NCBI GenBank assembly: GCA_000149265.1
Contig: CH003379.1
Location: forward strand, 165,087-229,086
Reading direction: 5' to 3'
DNA: 64,000 bases
DNA from: Ciona savignyi
Lineage: Eukaryota > Chordata > Ascidiacea > Phlebobranchia > Cionidae
Part shown: positions 47,770-59,100 of the stretch, in pieces
Layout: each line of letters begins with the position of its first letter
How positions within the stretch are numbered: the first letter of the stretch is position 1
Notes under the pieces: generated by a model
The model's input: only the letters and a program-made list of their open reading frames with translations
Told to the model about the DNA's origin: nothing
Database searches by the model: none
Position numbers and translations under genes: made by a program

Positions 47770-49161
47770 TTACTGGTTGGATTTTTTGTGGTGAACCACA
47801 TTTTTGGTTGAAGGGGGTCTCTTTTTGGTGGGATTCCACTTTAGGAACGCACTGTCCACCGGCAAACGTGGCCGTTTAAAGTATTGGGACTTTAGGTGTT
47901 CTTCTATGTGCTTTTGTGTGACGCATATCACATGTTGGCCCTTCCAATACTTGACCATGTTCAATGACTGGAGTGAAGAGATAATATCAGCTTGTGTGAT
48001 GCTTGTCATTTCGCTCAAATCTTTGATGGACAGAGTGCCTCGAAAATCCCGTAAAATCTCCAGCAACACCCATGTCCAGTAGCTCCGGTAACTAAGCTTT
48101 CCAAGATCGGAAAGTGGCTTTTCAGGAGATCCAATTTGGCCCTCTACTTTTGAGAGCTCGTAGCTAAATGCAATAAGGAATTTTCCGTATCCTTTCCGCT
48201 GGAAGGGAGGTAGGATTAGGATGCACGCCAGGTTATTACCATCTGGTGATTCTTTTTCTTTCGAGAAATACCCGACCGTATGCGCACCATACCTGTCAAC
48301 TTCCGTCATGACATAAAACAAAAACGGCTCCACATCAAAATAAAGGGTTTTATGGTCGAGAAACAGTTTCGCAAGAAGGCATAAATTCTGGCAATAGATT
48401 TTGTCGTCTTTGCCATCAATTTCATAAACAGAGATCGTACTTTTGCGGTAAATTTCCCTCCCCGGTGGTTGCCGCCAAGCACAGTCCAACAAGTGCCGAC
48501 TGTACGTCCTCTCAAACCTCATATATTTGAAGCAGTATTCGCAGACGTACAACTTAGGCTGCTTTCCGTACTCATCAGGGTAGGGTGAAAAGTACCACGC
48601 GTCGATTTCATATTTTCCAAGCTGAATCCGATCTATGTATTTAATCTTTGTTATGGCTTCATGTTCCTTCTCCAAGGCAGCTGTTGTTGGATCCATCTCA
48701 GCGTACGACTTTTGGACGTGGTTAATTTCATCGTGCTTCCGTTTTTGATTTCTCGTCATACGGTTGTCAGCGGTTTCGTTTGGATCACCAGCTTTAACAA
48801 CAGTTGTATTACTTTCTTGTATAACTTTTGAGAGGTCAAATCGATCAGCTTCAACCCATTCATCCAATCTCCGGTTAAATCCCTGATAATGAACATAATA
48901 TTCGTTCAAATCACCTCTAAGAGTGTTGACTCGTTTTTGGATGACCTCAGCAATATGAACGGAGCTATCGCTACGGCGACAATAGTACTGCCCACCAATC
49001 ACTATATTACCACCACTGGTTTCGAAATTAGGTTTCTCGATTCTGGGTTTGTCTTCTGATAACTGTGCAAATGTCTCAACAGAGATATCAGGTTTAATAG
49101 CAACCTGAGGGACTAGTGAGTCATTGTTATCTGTGGTCTCTTCAGTAGCTGGTACTTCCAT
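47770..49161 (-). CDS. KAT8: MYST histone acetyltransferase KAT8 (MOF), intronless
   Basis: Acetylates histone H4 lysine 16 in MSL and NSL complexes in the nucleus (family knowledge). One exon encodes 463 residues from ATG 49161-49159, which sits in ACCATGG; the in-frame TTG three codons earlier is rejected. A chromo-barrel spans about 52-113 ([27 protein letters not shown]). The MYST zinc finger uses C207, C210, H223 and C227. The acetyl-CoA loop is QRKGYGK at 321-327, the autoacetylated lysine is K271 (HKTLYFD), and catalytic C313 and E347 are present. The C terminus is basic. Human KAT8 (458 residues) is spread over many exons, so the lack of introns suggests replacement by a retrocopy or wholesale intron loss. 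All catalytic residues are intact. Confidence 0.95.
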   Translation of the reverse strand: MEVPATEETTDNNDSLVPQVAIKPDISVETFAQLSEDKPRIEKPNFETSGGNIVIGGQYYCRRSDSSVHIAEVIQKRVNTLRGDLNEYYVHYQGFNRRLDEWVEADRFDLSKVIQESNTTVVKAGDPNETADNRMTRNQKRKHDEINHVQKSYAEMDPTTAALEKEHEAITKIKYIDRIQLGKYEIDAWYFSPYPDEYGKQPKLYVCEYCFKYMRFERTYSRHLLDCAWRQPPGREIYRKSTISVYEIDGKDDKIYCQNLCLLAKLFLDHKTLYFDVEPFLFYVMTEVDRYGAHTVGYFSKEKESPDGNNLACILILPPFQRKGYGKFLIAFSYELSKVEGQIGSPEKPLSDLGKLSYRSYWTWVLLEILRDFRGTLSIKDLSEMTSITQADIISSLQSLNMVKYWKGQHVICVTQKHIEEHLKSQYFKRPRLPVDSAFLKWNPTKKRPPSTKNVVHHKKSNQ

Positions 49162-51010
49162 GGTTATCAATTGATTAATCCGGTTATGTTAAGCTGGATT
49201 AATCAAAAACCCTCAACTCTTATTATCAGTATATATAATCTACTGTTGCCTGGGAAAAGGGATCAAAGTTTAAACAAAAATTAGATGGATATATTTTTTA
49301 CTAGGCTAAGGTTCTTTTTTATGTTAGGTATATGTACCGGTCGGGTTAACCATTCAGCCACACGATCGTACAATATATAAATGTATCATTTGCATAGGAT
49401 GGGATATTCATGTTTATTCCAGTGAGTGGAAAAAGAGAAGCATTAACATATGGACAACATTTAGATTGACTATTAAATGCCCCTTTCTGTCAATTTTGCA
49501 ATAATATCTGTTTATTACTTAATATTTTGTTTCACTGTAACTTGTTTACTGTAAATTAAGATAAAATGATAAGTTTAAAAAAGGTTTTGGCCTGTGCAGC
49601 ATTGTATTTCTTTATTTTATTATTTATCTAACTAAACACAAAGGGTGCAGCTGACTCGGTGACTTTTTGGTCTTTCGCTGCATCCTTGCTGTACATTATG
49701 TGCATTAATGCATAAGTTGTTGACGTTTGTAAAATTGTGATGTCAGCATAAATTTAAAAAAATTTCTTGTTAGTTGGCATTCGCCTTGACAACACACGGT
49801 TCACGGTGTGCGTTCAAATTAACTGAAAAAAATGACTGGATGCAATTGCCATTTTTCCAGACTGGCTACGCTACAGAATACACTACACACTAAACAGTGA
49901 CCGGCCAACATTCACAGTACTGCCGACTTTCGATATCAATAGCATTTTTCTTCTTCTGTTTTAGCTCCTCATTTTGACATGTTAAGTGCTGTTCTTCTAA
50001 GACATACTAGGGTTTTTAGAGTACTACCAATATCTCCGTAGTTTTAATCCGTAGAAATCTCTTACTTTACTTTACACTCGGTGAGTAAGTAGAAAAAGTT
50101 ATTCCGAGTCTTACAGGACTACATATTTACGTCACAGCGGTCACTAAAGTGTACACACCGTAGCATTTATATTTTACGGAGTAGAATGTTGATTTACAGA
50201 TGTGGTGGTTTAATGGTCATCCAGGGTGTTATTGCTTGAAATTATTATTGATTGCCTGCAAATGGATTATAGTTTTTTTATCAAAAAATCCAGTTATTGT
50301 TACCTAGCCTGAATTTTAACTAGTCCTCTAACGTGGTACATATATTTGGACTTTTGTATTAACTCTGATATATTTAATGGATACGCATAGATAGTCTGTG
50401 GTTAAGTGCGTCGCCTTTCATTCGAAAGGTTGCAGGTTCGAAAACGGTCGCTAGCTAGTCGGTTGTGTCTTTGGACAAGGCAATTTACGGACATTGCCTG
50501 AACCCCGCAGATTAATGGGTTCTACTAAAATGAGAGAGCGTGTGAATTATAAGCCTTACACAACACAGTGCAGCTCCGGTAACCCGACGGTGGACGCGAG
50601 GCGATCTAAAGATTTTCCGTGTGTTAACGCCCTTGGTTTTCCCATTCACGGGGATAAACATAAATATCCCATGCTATCCTTTTTATTGCGCCCTTTTTTG
50701 TGCAATTAAAACACCAGGTAAATACGGTGAATTTTCAGGAAATATTGAAAAGAAATAGGCCCCTAAATAAACAGAGAAAATTTTCGAGAACGGTACGTGC
50801 AAAAAACAGAGAATGTGCAAAATACAACTTGGATAAAAATAAAGTTTACAATTAAAAGTATGTAATACTAATTAAACAGTAAAAATTATGCGAAATGGTA
50901 CAAAAAAGAATGGTTCGATGTCCAAAATATATTTACCACAATGGCATATTCACAATGTGGTTAGATAAAGCCACAGCGTCGTGTATAGTATTTGAAAACA
51001 TAAAAAAAGG
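49162..51010. other. Intergenic stretch upstream of KAT8
   Basis: It includes the KAT8 promoter region (no clear TATA box seen), a SINE D fragment near 49315-49375, a SINE A tail fragment at 49395-49450, and a nearly full SINE A at 50395. No gene was recognised. Confidence 0.55.
50395..50672 (+). mobile_element. SINE family A, full length
   Basis: Complete from the tRNA-like head (GTGGTTAAGTGCGTCGCC, GGTTGCAGGTTCGAAAACGG) through TTAATGGGTTCTACTAAAAT to GGGATAAACATAAATATCCC. One of the best copies for defining the family. Confidence 0.85.
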
Positions 51011-53714
51011 TTAAAGCATAAAGACGGCCTGTTTGTCGAGCTGCTCAGTCCGGAAATCCGGTAAGTTATCCAAGGGGTCACCTTGAAACCGTCGCGATCT
51101 CTGCAAATCTTACTTTTCTTCTGCCAGCTCGAACGTGCGGATCAGCATATGACTACGTGAATTATTCGTTATATTAATAATTAGTCCGAGTAATGGACGG
51201 TCAGCAAAAAATAGTATATAATTTGTGGAATTTTATAGATTTATTCTATTTTAGATTTTTCCACTGTAATAACGTACTTGTTGTCCCGTAAACGAACATG
51301 AAGAAACAAAAAGAAATTGATTTTAAAGCATAGACACAAAGAACGAAACAAGTTTTAACAATGCGCTTACCGGCCTGGCGTAATGTCTCTTTCTCCCTCT
51401 GCCCCGCTTTAGCTCTCTATAGTGAGAATATCCAACCACCAGCATAAACATCTAATGATTTTCTAGTTGTAGTATTCAATTTAAGTGATTACCATGTCTG
51501 ACAGATTGGTCTGGTGGGTAATGCGTCGTCACCTTTCAGCCGAAGAGTTGTAGGTTCCTCGCTAGCCAGTCGGTTGTGTTCTTGGGAAAGGCACGGACAT
51601 TGCCTGAACCCAGCGGATTAATGGATTTTACTAAATTGAAGGAACGTGTGAATGATACACAACACACTGCAATAGCTCCGGTAACCCGACGGTGGGCGCG
51701 AGGGGATCTAACGATTGCCGGTGTGTTAACCCCCTTGGTTTTCCCATTCACGGGGATAAACATGAATATCCATGAGGCGCTGAACTTACATTGAAAACAT
51801 TCTTGACAAGCATGAGTAATACAATACACGCAATTACACCATCACCCCCTTGTTGACTTATCAGTGAAAATGCGAATGCGCCCTCTCGGTCTAGTGGAAG
51901 GGAAACTTGAGACAGTCCGGTGCATGTGGACTGGTTTTGGGCTCCGAAGTAAAGTTGTCCATTGGAATGTTGAATCTGAAGCGATTTTAAACTCTTTTTC
52001 AGAAACTCGTATATATGTATGTATGTATCGGACGCGTTAACTATTCGGCCAAACGATTAAACCTTTTTAACAGGCCAAGGTTCGAACCCACTATGGGCTT
52101 GTCGCTAGGCCGTTTTTTTTATAGAACTCGATATGTATCGGACACATTGTCCAGCATAGAATTTAAACCCGACTTAAAAACTCTGCCACCACGTAACCTA
52201 TAATAGGTTTGTAAAACAAAAAAAACTGAACGGTCTTATAGTGACCAGAAAAAAAATATACAAAAACGGTCTTATAGTGACAAGACCAGCATTTACATTG
52301 AAAAAAAACAATAAATTTTTATTTTTTTAAATTAATTTTTGTAGGATTCGAAACTTGGCTCGGTTAAAAATGCCAAGTTTCCCATCCTAAAAAAAGTTAT
52401 AAATTAAAAAAAAATTATTGTTTTTTCCCAAATGTAAATGCTGGCCTCTTGTCACTATAAGACGGTTTTTGTATAGAAATCGGTATACGTATCGTTCGCG
52501 TTACCACTTCAGCCTTACGACCGTACAAAAAAAACAATTAAAGTTTTGTAAGACCGGTAAAAACACCTTAGATTAAAAAAACGATAAAAGGTTTGTAAAA
52601 CAGCTTAGATTGAAAAACACAGCAAAATATTTGTCAGACATTTTAGTTTGACTTACCGCAACTGCCCAAGCGGCATTGTAGAAGAGGAAGACGTCGTTTA
52701 TCCCATCAAGTTTAATGAAGGATACTAAGCTAAGTATCAACTCAGTAACAGCAACTACAGCATAGCATATCAGCCACACCAACAAGCCTTCATACGCATC
52801 CTGATGGGATAGAAATTGTAAATTTATTTCATTTCTTGGTGTAAAGTCATCAAAGAAACTAAAAAAGCTTAACTAAAGACAACTATCACCCAATCCACAC
52901 TATGATATTATGATATGTTTCATTCCTGTAAATGGGAAGACCAAGGGGGTTAAAACACGGGCATTCGCCAGGTCACCTTGAGCCCACCTTCGGGTTATCG
53001 GAGCTATTGCAGTGTGTTGTATATGATGGACACTTTCCTTCAATTTGGTACAACCCATTAATCCGGTGAGTTCAGGCAATGTCCGTTAATTGCATTGCCC
53101 AAGTACACAACCGACCAGCTAGCAGCCAGTTTCGCATCTGCAACCTTTCGATTGAAAGTCGACGCACTAAACCGCCAGACTAACCGGCCGTATATATAAC
53201 ATGCAACGTAGTTATATTGTCTCCACACAAAAGCATTAAGTTGATGTCTCAGTTAAATACCTTTGCAATACTTCGAATACAAATTGCCGAAATCACCAAC
53301 AGAAAAGGAGAGCCAATCGCAGCGAATGCATAAAACACCTTTATCACTAAAGAGACAAGAGGTTATAGGCAAATTGTTCCGTGAAAGGTACAAAATTTAC
53401 CACCTGTGGAGACAGCGCCGGATACGTAAACAGCAAGGCAGAGCAGAACTAACGTTTCGATGAAGAATTGAATCTGAGAAAATAAACTGTCTAAGGCTGA
53501 TCATATTGATGTATAAATCTTGTTATTATTTGACTAGCATGTATCGTCCTCTGTTGTATGCAACAACAGGCATGTATCGTACATATATGTACGACCCGCT
53601 GACTACCAAAGGGGTCAAAGTTAGTCAGAAAGCGGAACTTACCGAAGAAAATGAAGCAGCTAGCAACGCAGCAGTTCTCTTGTTCCCAAAACTTAATCTG
53701 TCCGCCAATGCCAT
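51011..53714 (-). CDS. Unrecognised four-helix membrane protein
   Basis: Seven exons: 53714-53643 (ATG), 53473-53404, 53346-53261, 52800-52657, 51975-51790, 51416-51371 and a last exon about 51108-51011. The first six join in phase. The last acceptor is uncertain, but its frame ends PLDNLPDFRTEQLDKQAVFML then TAA. Membrane segments are IQFFIETLVLLCLAVYVSGA, VFYAFAAIGSPFLLVISAIC, LLVWLICYAVVAVTELILSL and DGVIACIVLLMLVKNVF. Between the third and fourth is a loop of about 60 residues with an NQST sequon and one Cys. Both tails are short and the C-terminal tail is charged. The layout resembles LAPTM or DUF4728-type tetraspan proteins, but no family motif is certain. Confidence 0.7.
51507..51773 (+). 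mobile_element. SINE family A, near full length
   Basis: GGTGGGTAATGCGTCGTCACC head, GTCGGTTGTGTTCTTGGGAA, ATACACAACACACTGCAATA, tail CACGGGGATAAACATGAATA. The tail ends 16 bases before the plus-strand edge of the exon 51790-51975 on the opposite strand. Confidence 0.85.
52073..52150 (-). mobile_element. SINE family D fragment
   Basis: On the minus strand ATACATATCGAGTTCTAT, CCTAGCGACAAGCCCATAGT and GGGTTCGAACCTTGGCC, the 3' B-box half. Intron of the four-helix gene. Confidence 0.6.
52261..52474. mobile_element. Large foldback, about 100-bp arms
   Basis: The left arm CAAAAACGGTCTTATAGTGA, CAAGACCAGCATTTACATT, GGATTCGAAACTTGGC is mirrored on the right: GCCAAGTTTCCCATCC, AATGTAAATGCTGGCCTCTT and GTCACTATAAGACGG. 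The centre is only about 10 bases. A further direct copy of CGGTCTTATAGTGACC lies at 52230-52246. It lies within an intron of the four-helix gene. Confidence 0.8.
52910..53195 (-). mobile_element. SINE family A, full length
   Basis: Plus-strand view runs from TGATATGTTTCATTCCTGTA and AATGGGAAGACCAAGGGGGT to the tRNA-like head GCAACCTTTCGATTGAAAGT, AACCGCCAGACTAACCGGCC. Intron of the four-helix gene. Confidence 0.8.
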
Positions 53715-54136
53715 GACCGCCAACTATAAATCCACCATACGATTCTTTAACGAGTTTCGTATGTGTAACAACCAACTCAAAACACTAAATTGTATTACTA
53801 GCCACCGAGAACCTTTACCTCTAATGTATCTTTATCTCGATAAGATGTAGTAACATGTACGGTAAGAGTTACCAGGTTGATATATGTACTGGTTGTACAG
53901 CATTTGTTACAGGAGCCAAACAATAGTTCACACAATAGTACACCGACGCCCAAATGTGCGTGGTCGGTGTATAGTTTCGAGGGTTGCCTATTACAATTGG
54001 TTAAGACAACAAAAGGCCGGTTGGACCTAACCAAGTTAAGAATATTTTCTTCCTGGCGTGTTTACCATGCGCTTGGAACTTGGCTATTCTACGTACTACC
54101 GGTCGAATTGCGTGAACCCCCAGCAAACTTTTTAGT

Positions 54137-54222
54137 GGAAAGGCTTAACCCATGATGGGCTCGTCACTAATACCGTTTTTGTATAGATGTCGGTATATGT
54201 ATCGTTCGCGTTAACCATTTAA
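54137..54222 (-). mobile_element. SINE family D copy
   Basis: Minus-strand order TTAACGCGAACGATACATAT, ACCGACATCTATACAAAAAC, GGTATTAGTGACGAGCCC, ATCATGGGTT. A second diverged copy follows at about 54290-54415. Confidence 0.65.
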
Positions 54223-54589
54223 GACATGTTAACCTTGCGCTTAAAGCTTGGATTCTAGTACTACCGGTCGAATTGTGTAAACGGTCAAGACCGATTTTTT
54301 TGCCCGATGAATAGAATTCGAAGCCTTAATTGTCTCGTCCATAAGATCTTTTGTTGTATAGAATTTATCAATGTATCGTTCACGTTATGCATTCGGCCAC
54401 ACAACCGACCAGCGTAGAAGTGGTTTATACACTGACGCGCATAGTGACAATCCAATGGTTGTGGATTTGAAGCCGGCGAGGCAGAACAATTACAATTGTT
54501 ACCACTTTTTATCCTCCCTCCGTATAGTTCAGTAAACATACAGCGGAAACGTGATCTGTAGCAGCTTATTATACTACATAATTGTAGGA

Positions 54590-55325
54590 CCGGTTAATCT
54601 GGCGGTTAAGTGCGTCGCCTTTTTAATCGAAAGGTTGCAGGTGCGAAACTTGGTCACCAGCTAGTCGGTTGTGTCCCTGGGCTAGGCACTTGAACCCAGC
54701 GGATTAATGGTTTCTACCAAATTAAAGGAACGTGTAAATTATACATAACACACTGCAATAGCTCCGATAACCCGACGGTGGGCGCGAAGTGATCTGATGA
54801 TCAGGCCCGGTGCTAGGAACCGCGGGGCCCAATTAGAAATGTGATGGCGGGGCCCTTACTCTTCATAGCAAAATTTATGGGTGTTTATATATCATAAAAT
54901 ACATACCAGTACATACAAACTACAAAAATAGACATTTAATACTTGCTATAAAACAAATTAAAGGTAATGTGGATGCTTATTTACGATATATCGTTTTACT
55001 TCCAAACATATCAATATTGTTTAGCAACCATATTCATTATGACGTAACAGGCAGACACAGAAATATAAATTTGACTTACTTACGATGCATAACAAATTGA
55101 TATTATGAGAAAGAATATTATTTCACTTTTTATTTTACGTTTCAGTAATATTTTAAACCTCGTAATACAGTAAGACCCCCACTAGCGCGGGCCCCTTCAA
55201 GGTGCGGGGCCCAATTTGATCTAATCGGTCAAATCGGCCTAAAACCGGCCCTGCTGACGATTGCCCGTCTGTTAACCCCCTTGGTTTTTTTCCATTCACG
55301 GGGATAAACATGAATATCCTATTCC
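54590..55325 (+). mobile_element. SINE family A interrupted by a hAT-type insertion
   Basis: The SINE head and body run from CCGGTTAATCTGGCGGTTAA to GATCTGATGAT (54801) and resume at CTGACGATTGCCCG (55254) through the tail GGGATAAACATGAATATCC. Removing 54802-55253 and one duplicated 8-mer restores the family consensus. Confidence 0.85.
54802..55253. mobile_element. Non-autonomous hAT-type element nested in a SINE
   Basis: 452 bp with ends CAGGCCCGGT and ACCGGCCCTG (inverted, one mismatch). The flanks CTGATGAT (54794-54801) and CTGACGAT (55254-55261) are an 8-bp duplication with one mismatch, fitting nTnnnnAn. Subterminal GCGGGGCCCAATT occurs at both ends. No transposase frame is seen. Confidence 0.9.
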
Positions 55326-55331
55326 TATCCC

Positions 55332-55410
55332 TATGAGCACTACCTGATGGTCTCGTCACTAAAACCGTTTTGGTATAGACTCGGCATATGTACCGGTCGC
55401 GTAACCATTC
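55332..55410 (-). mobile_element. SINE family D fragment
   Basis: On plus: CTGATGGTCTCGTCACTAAA, ACCGTTTTGGTATAGACTCG, GCATATGTACCGGTCGCGTA, ACCATTC. It starts just past the tail of the split SINE A. Confidence 0.6.
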
Positions 55411-55929
55411 ACTAAATTACGGCGACACGACTTAAAACGCTTTTATAGTATAGGCATTTTTGATATACATGTAAACATCATTGTTCAACGAAAAAAGTAG
55501 TAAAAAATAACATAGTCGCTGTTTATCTATATCGCTAGGTAATTGTCAATTATATCATGTCGCCAGGTGGCGTAACTGCGCAATGAACAAACAGTCACGT
55601 GGTCTAGCATTGGGAAAGGATAATCATTGTTATCCCAGTGAGCGGACAAACGCAAAGGGTGTAAACACATAGGCAATTGACAGATTATTTCGCTAATCAC
55701 CTTGTTGTCGGTTACCGGGGCTATTGCAGTGTGTTGTTTATATTTCAGACATCCCATCAATTTGCAAGAATTCATCATTCCCCTGGATTAGTATATCTAA
55801 CCCTAACCTAAAAGTCTGTTTAACTTTACAGATCATGCCCATTAAAGTTTTCCATGGTTGGATTAGGTGTGAGACTATAGAGCTAATGGTATTTTTTTAT
55901 TACCATGTATAAGTAAGTTGGATTAAATA

Positions 55930-56222
55930 GTATAGGACAGGATATTCATGATTATTCCCGTGAATAGGAAAATGGGGTCAACACACGGGCAATCATCAGA
56001 TCACCTCGCGCCCATCGTCGGGTTACCGGAGCTATTGTAGTGTGTTGTGTATAATTCACACGTTCCTTTAATTAAGTAAAAACCATTAATTCGATGGATA
56101 CGAGCAACATCCGTTAAGTACCTCTTTCAAGAAGACAACCGACTAGCTTGTGACAAGTTTTAAAGCAGCAACCCTTCGGCTGAAAGGTGAAGCCTCAAAC
56201 CACAGAGACCAATCGGCCGCCC
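55930..56222 (-). mobile_element. SINE family A, near full length
   Basis: GGATATTCATGATTATTCCC, ACACGGGCAATCATCAGATC, GGTTACCGGAGCTATTGTAG and head AGCAACCCTTCGGCTGAAAG on plus. Confidence 0.75.
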
Positions 56223-56906
56223 GGATAAGATTATGAACTTTAAATCAATATTCATGATTTATTGTTTCAACACCGCACCGAAAGCTAACCCCATTGACAC
56301 TAGGCAAACGCGAATTTTTATCTGCGTTTAGTATTAGCATGCGTAAAGCTGTTGAATTTATTAAAACGGAACACTGCGATTATATACACCAATAGCCTAC
56401 CTCGGTAATGTCCGATTGTCGGCCTTTATGGTATTGTGAATTGCTGAACTAAATAGAGCGCTTTTAAATATAGATTAGGCGTCATTCTTCAAATATACTC
56501 CAGGTTTCCGCATTGTTTTTGTAAAAGGTTCGTCCATATCCTATAAAAACAAAGCCCTGTGTCAACACACAACCTGTAAACACATTCCTTACAACTTGCC
56601 ACGCGCCGGTTTCTGTTTTCAGTCTGGACGTTTAGGAGATGAGTCTATTGTCCCTACGTTTTTTTGTAAATGTTTGCTTGACAATCTTTAGATTGCCACC
56701 ACAAATACACGCCCCTCTTTGTCTTAGCGCATTATATCAATTAAGTATTCAACACTTCACAATGGTTTCAAAAGCGATGTAGCAAACGATATAGGCGACC
56801 GCTAATGTAATATCTTATGACGTAATACTCAAATGTTCCGTGACGGAAACGGTGCCACATGAGTGTAACATGATATCCAACCCTCAAGATCCTTTTGTTA
56901 CCAAAG

Positions 56907-56915
56907 TATATATAA
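56907..56915 (+). promoter_or_regulatory. TATA box of the type II membrane gene
   Basis: TATATATAA lies 68 bases before the ATG at 56983. A start of transcription about 30 bases downstream would leave a 5' leader of about 45 bases. Confidence 0.5.
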
Positions 56916-56982
56916 CGCGAACTAGAATAAGTTTGCACTATTTATTTTTAATTGTTTTGCTAAAAATCTTCATAGCGTACTA

Positions 56983-59100
56983 ATGCCGTATTATACCTCT
57001 TTGCCTGGACAAGTATTTACATCTGAGCCTTCCCAAGCGCCTAGGAGACAATTCCGAAGCTCCGAGGAGCAATACTTTCATGATCGGCAAGACACCAGCG
57101 TCAATATCCCTGACGAGTTCCTTCCAGCGCAAAGAGTGGATTCCATACAGCGGTTACCTATTGACCCATCTGTTACAATTCGGCCAGTTGTAAGAGATGT
57201 CCATCCTGGGCAACAAAACATGATATTCCAGGCTTGGCAAGCAACGGAGAACGAAGTTCCCAGCGTTCAAATAACAGCGGTGGATCGTGATCATAGAGGA
57301 AAACTTGTAATTGCACAAACGAAGGTAATATATGTTCAGCTCTTCGTTCGGGTATTGATAGATCTTTTTTGCCGGGCTAGGTTTCAAAGCCTTTTGATCG
57401 GTCACCAATACCGTTTTTGTAAAGAATTGGTATATCTATTGGTCACGTTAACCATTCCGCCACACGACCATACCAGTAATAGATCGTCATAACATGGTCA
57501 ATCAATAAAATATCGGGACCTAATAGTCGAATTGCTTTATTTTTTGCATTGCGTTGAATGTTTAACATAATAATAATTTTGAACAACCCGTATGATTCCA
57601 CAAGAAAGAGAGGCTAGAATTAGAGTTCCTAGGGTAGTATTGAAAATCACTAATTCTACTAATCGTAATGTGGTTTATGACGGGTTTTTAGTTAGCTTTG
57701 TATTTACCTTGTTTTATATTTTCCTTTTAGTATAGACCGAATTTATAAGTTTGTATCCAAACTTTAATGCAGGTGGTAAGGACAACGACGCACAAATGCA
57801 GCACAGCAACTATGGTTGTTTTGGTGCTTGTGGTCGCTTTGCTGGTAACCGGTGGGGTTATTCTGGGCGTGCATTTCTTGAGCAAGAATGGTAGAAATAT
57901 TGTGTTTACCCAATCGGCGGAAGAAAATTCAAATTCGGAGATTCCTTGCGACCAATGGATCCAGAATTACGGCTCACGTATGTATAGTTTAGATTAGAAA
58001 TGTGTTTTTAACTAACTTGATTATCTTAGTTAATTAAAAAACAATTTGTAGTGTTAAAGAAACCAAATCTTTGAATTTTGTTTTAACTAAAACCTTGATT
58101 ATTTTGGATTTGCGTAAGCTTAAAAGGAAAAAGGGCGTTAAATGAGTTATTTATCATATATTAAAATCTAATTGGTAGTGTAAAAGGTACTAATTTTTTT
58201 TAAAACTGGTGTTTATGGTGCATTTGGATAATACATCCCATAGCTATTACCCTTCGCGTGTATTTAAGAACTTACCCTTCACTTTCGGAAAGTGTGTTAT
58301 ACAGAATACAGTATATGCTGATATTAGCTCATGTCATTTATATGTGCAACTCAAGTTTCGAGAAATTCTCACTTCGCATTATAGTGGGGTGTTGATTACT
58401 GCTTCGTTATAATGTTTTCGTATCTACAGTAAGACTGAGCAACGGGCAAACTTTTATTTCTGCAATCCGAGATATCGTGGTTTCTCTTGAATCAGATGCA
58501 AGCACGCCAGAAGATGGTTTACGGAAATTCTTTAGCTTTTTATACGTCAGGAAGTTATTAGTTGGACGAAATGTAACAGACTTTGCTGATAAGCTGCTAC
58601 AAACCAACCTGAATTTAAACCAAGCAAGGACAGGAACCGCCGACTTTAACTTTTACTACATAAACGTTCCTAGCTTGTCGCTACCCAATCCAATTCAACA
58701 AGATCATGCTACAGTTGCCACAGTCAATCAAACTGAAACTTACAGCACCACAACTGAAACTAATACTCATATTACGAATTATACAACTAGTTCTAGTAAT
58801 TTTGTGTACCAGGATAACAGTACCAGTAGTTTGAATGTGACGACTACTCAAAACAATAGAACAAACGAACATCATAATACCTATTATTACACAATATTTA
58901 ACAATGTTATTTCTGGCGGGAATAATTATTACTGGAATAGTCAGACCAATATATACTACAGTAACCACCTACAACTCGACAATAATCAGTCACAAATCAA
59001 CAACGACCATCCGCAAGACGACAACAACCAACTACAACATAACAACGACCACCCACAAGACGAAAACCTATTTGTACCGCTTGTACCATTTTGTTATTAA
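56983..59100 (+). CDS. Unrecognised type II membrane protein with Asn/Thr-rich ectodomain
   Basis: Three exons join in phase to 405 residues: 56983-57324, 57773-57977 and 58430-59100. The first 123 residues are polar with no signal peptide. One membrane segment follows at about 124-150 (TMVVLVLVVALLVTGGVIL), so the C terminus should face out. The ectodomain starts with a mixed stretch (FISAIRDIVVSLESD, FFSFLYVRKLLVGRNVTDF), then about 165 residues dominated by Asn, Thr, Gln, Ser and Tyr with many N-glycosylation sequons (NVT, NQT, NYT, NST, NRT, NQS) and a short internal repeat (NNDHPQDDN / NNDHPQDEN). It ends VPLVPFCY. No domain was recognised. It may be a fast-evolving, lineage-specific surface protein. 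Confidence 0.75.
57377..57475 (-). mobile_element. SINE family D copy
   Basis: On the minus strand TGGTCGTGTGGCGGAATGGT, TAACGTGACC, ACGGTATTGGTGACCGATC. It sits 50 bases past the donor of exon 1 of the type II membrane gene. Confidence 0.6.

Larger units (their letters stand above)
53715..56982. other. Repeat-rich intergenic stretch
   Basis: Lies between the divergent four-helix gene and the type II membrane gene. It holds SINE D fragments (54137, 55332), a SINE A split by a hAT-like element (54590-55325), and SINE A copies at 55600-55800 and 55930-56222. Open frames at 53877 and 54285 overlap repeats. No gene was recognised. Confidence 0.6.

Noticed and set aside
40927-49161. KAT8, the small acidic gene and SLC39A9 as one operon
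   Set aside because: The gaps are 585 and 790 bases with no sign of tight spacing, unlike the near-zero spacing expected of tunicate operons.
53506-53850. 114-codon plus-strand frame
   Set aside because: It overlaps the start exon of the four-helix gene on the other strand, which has splice and membrane-segment support.
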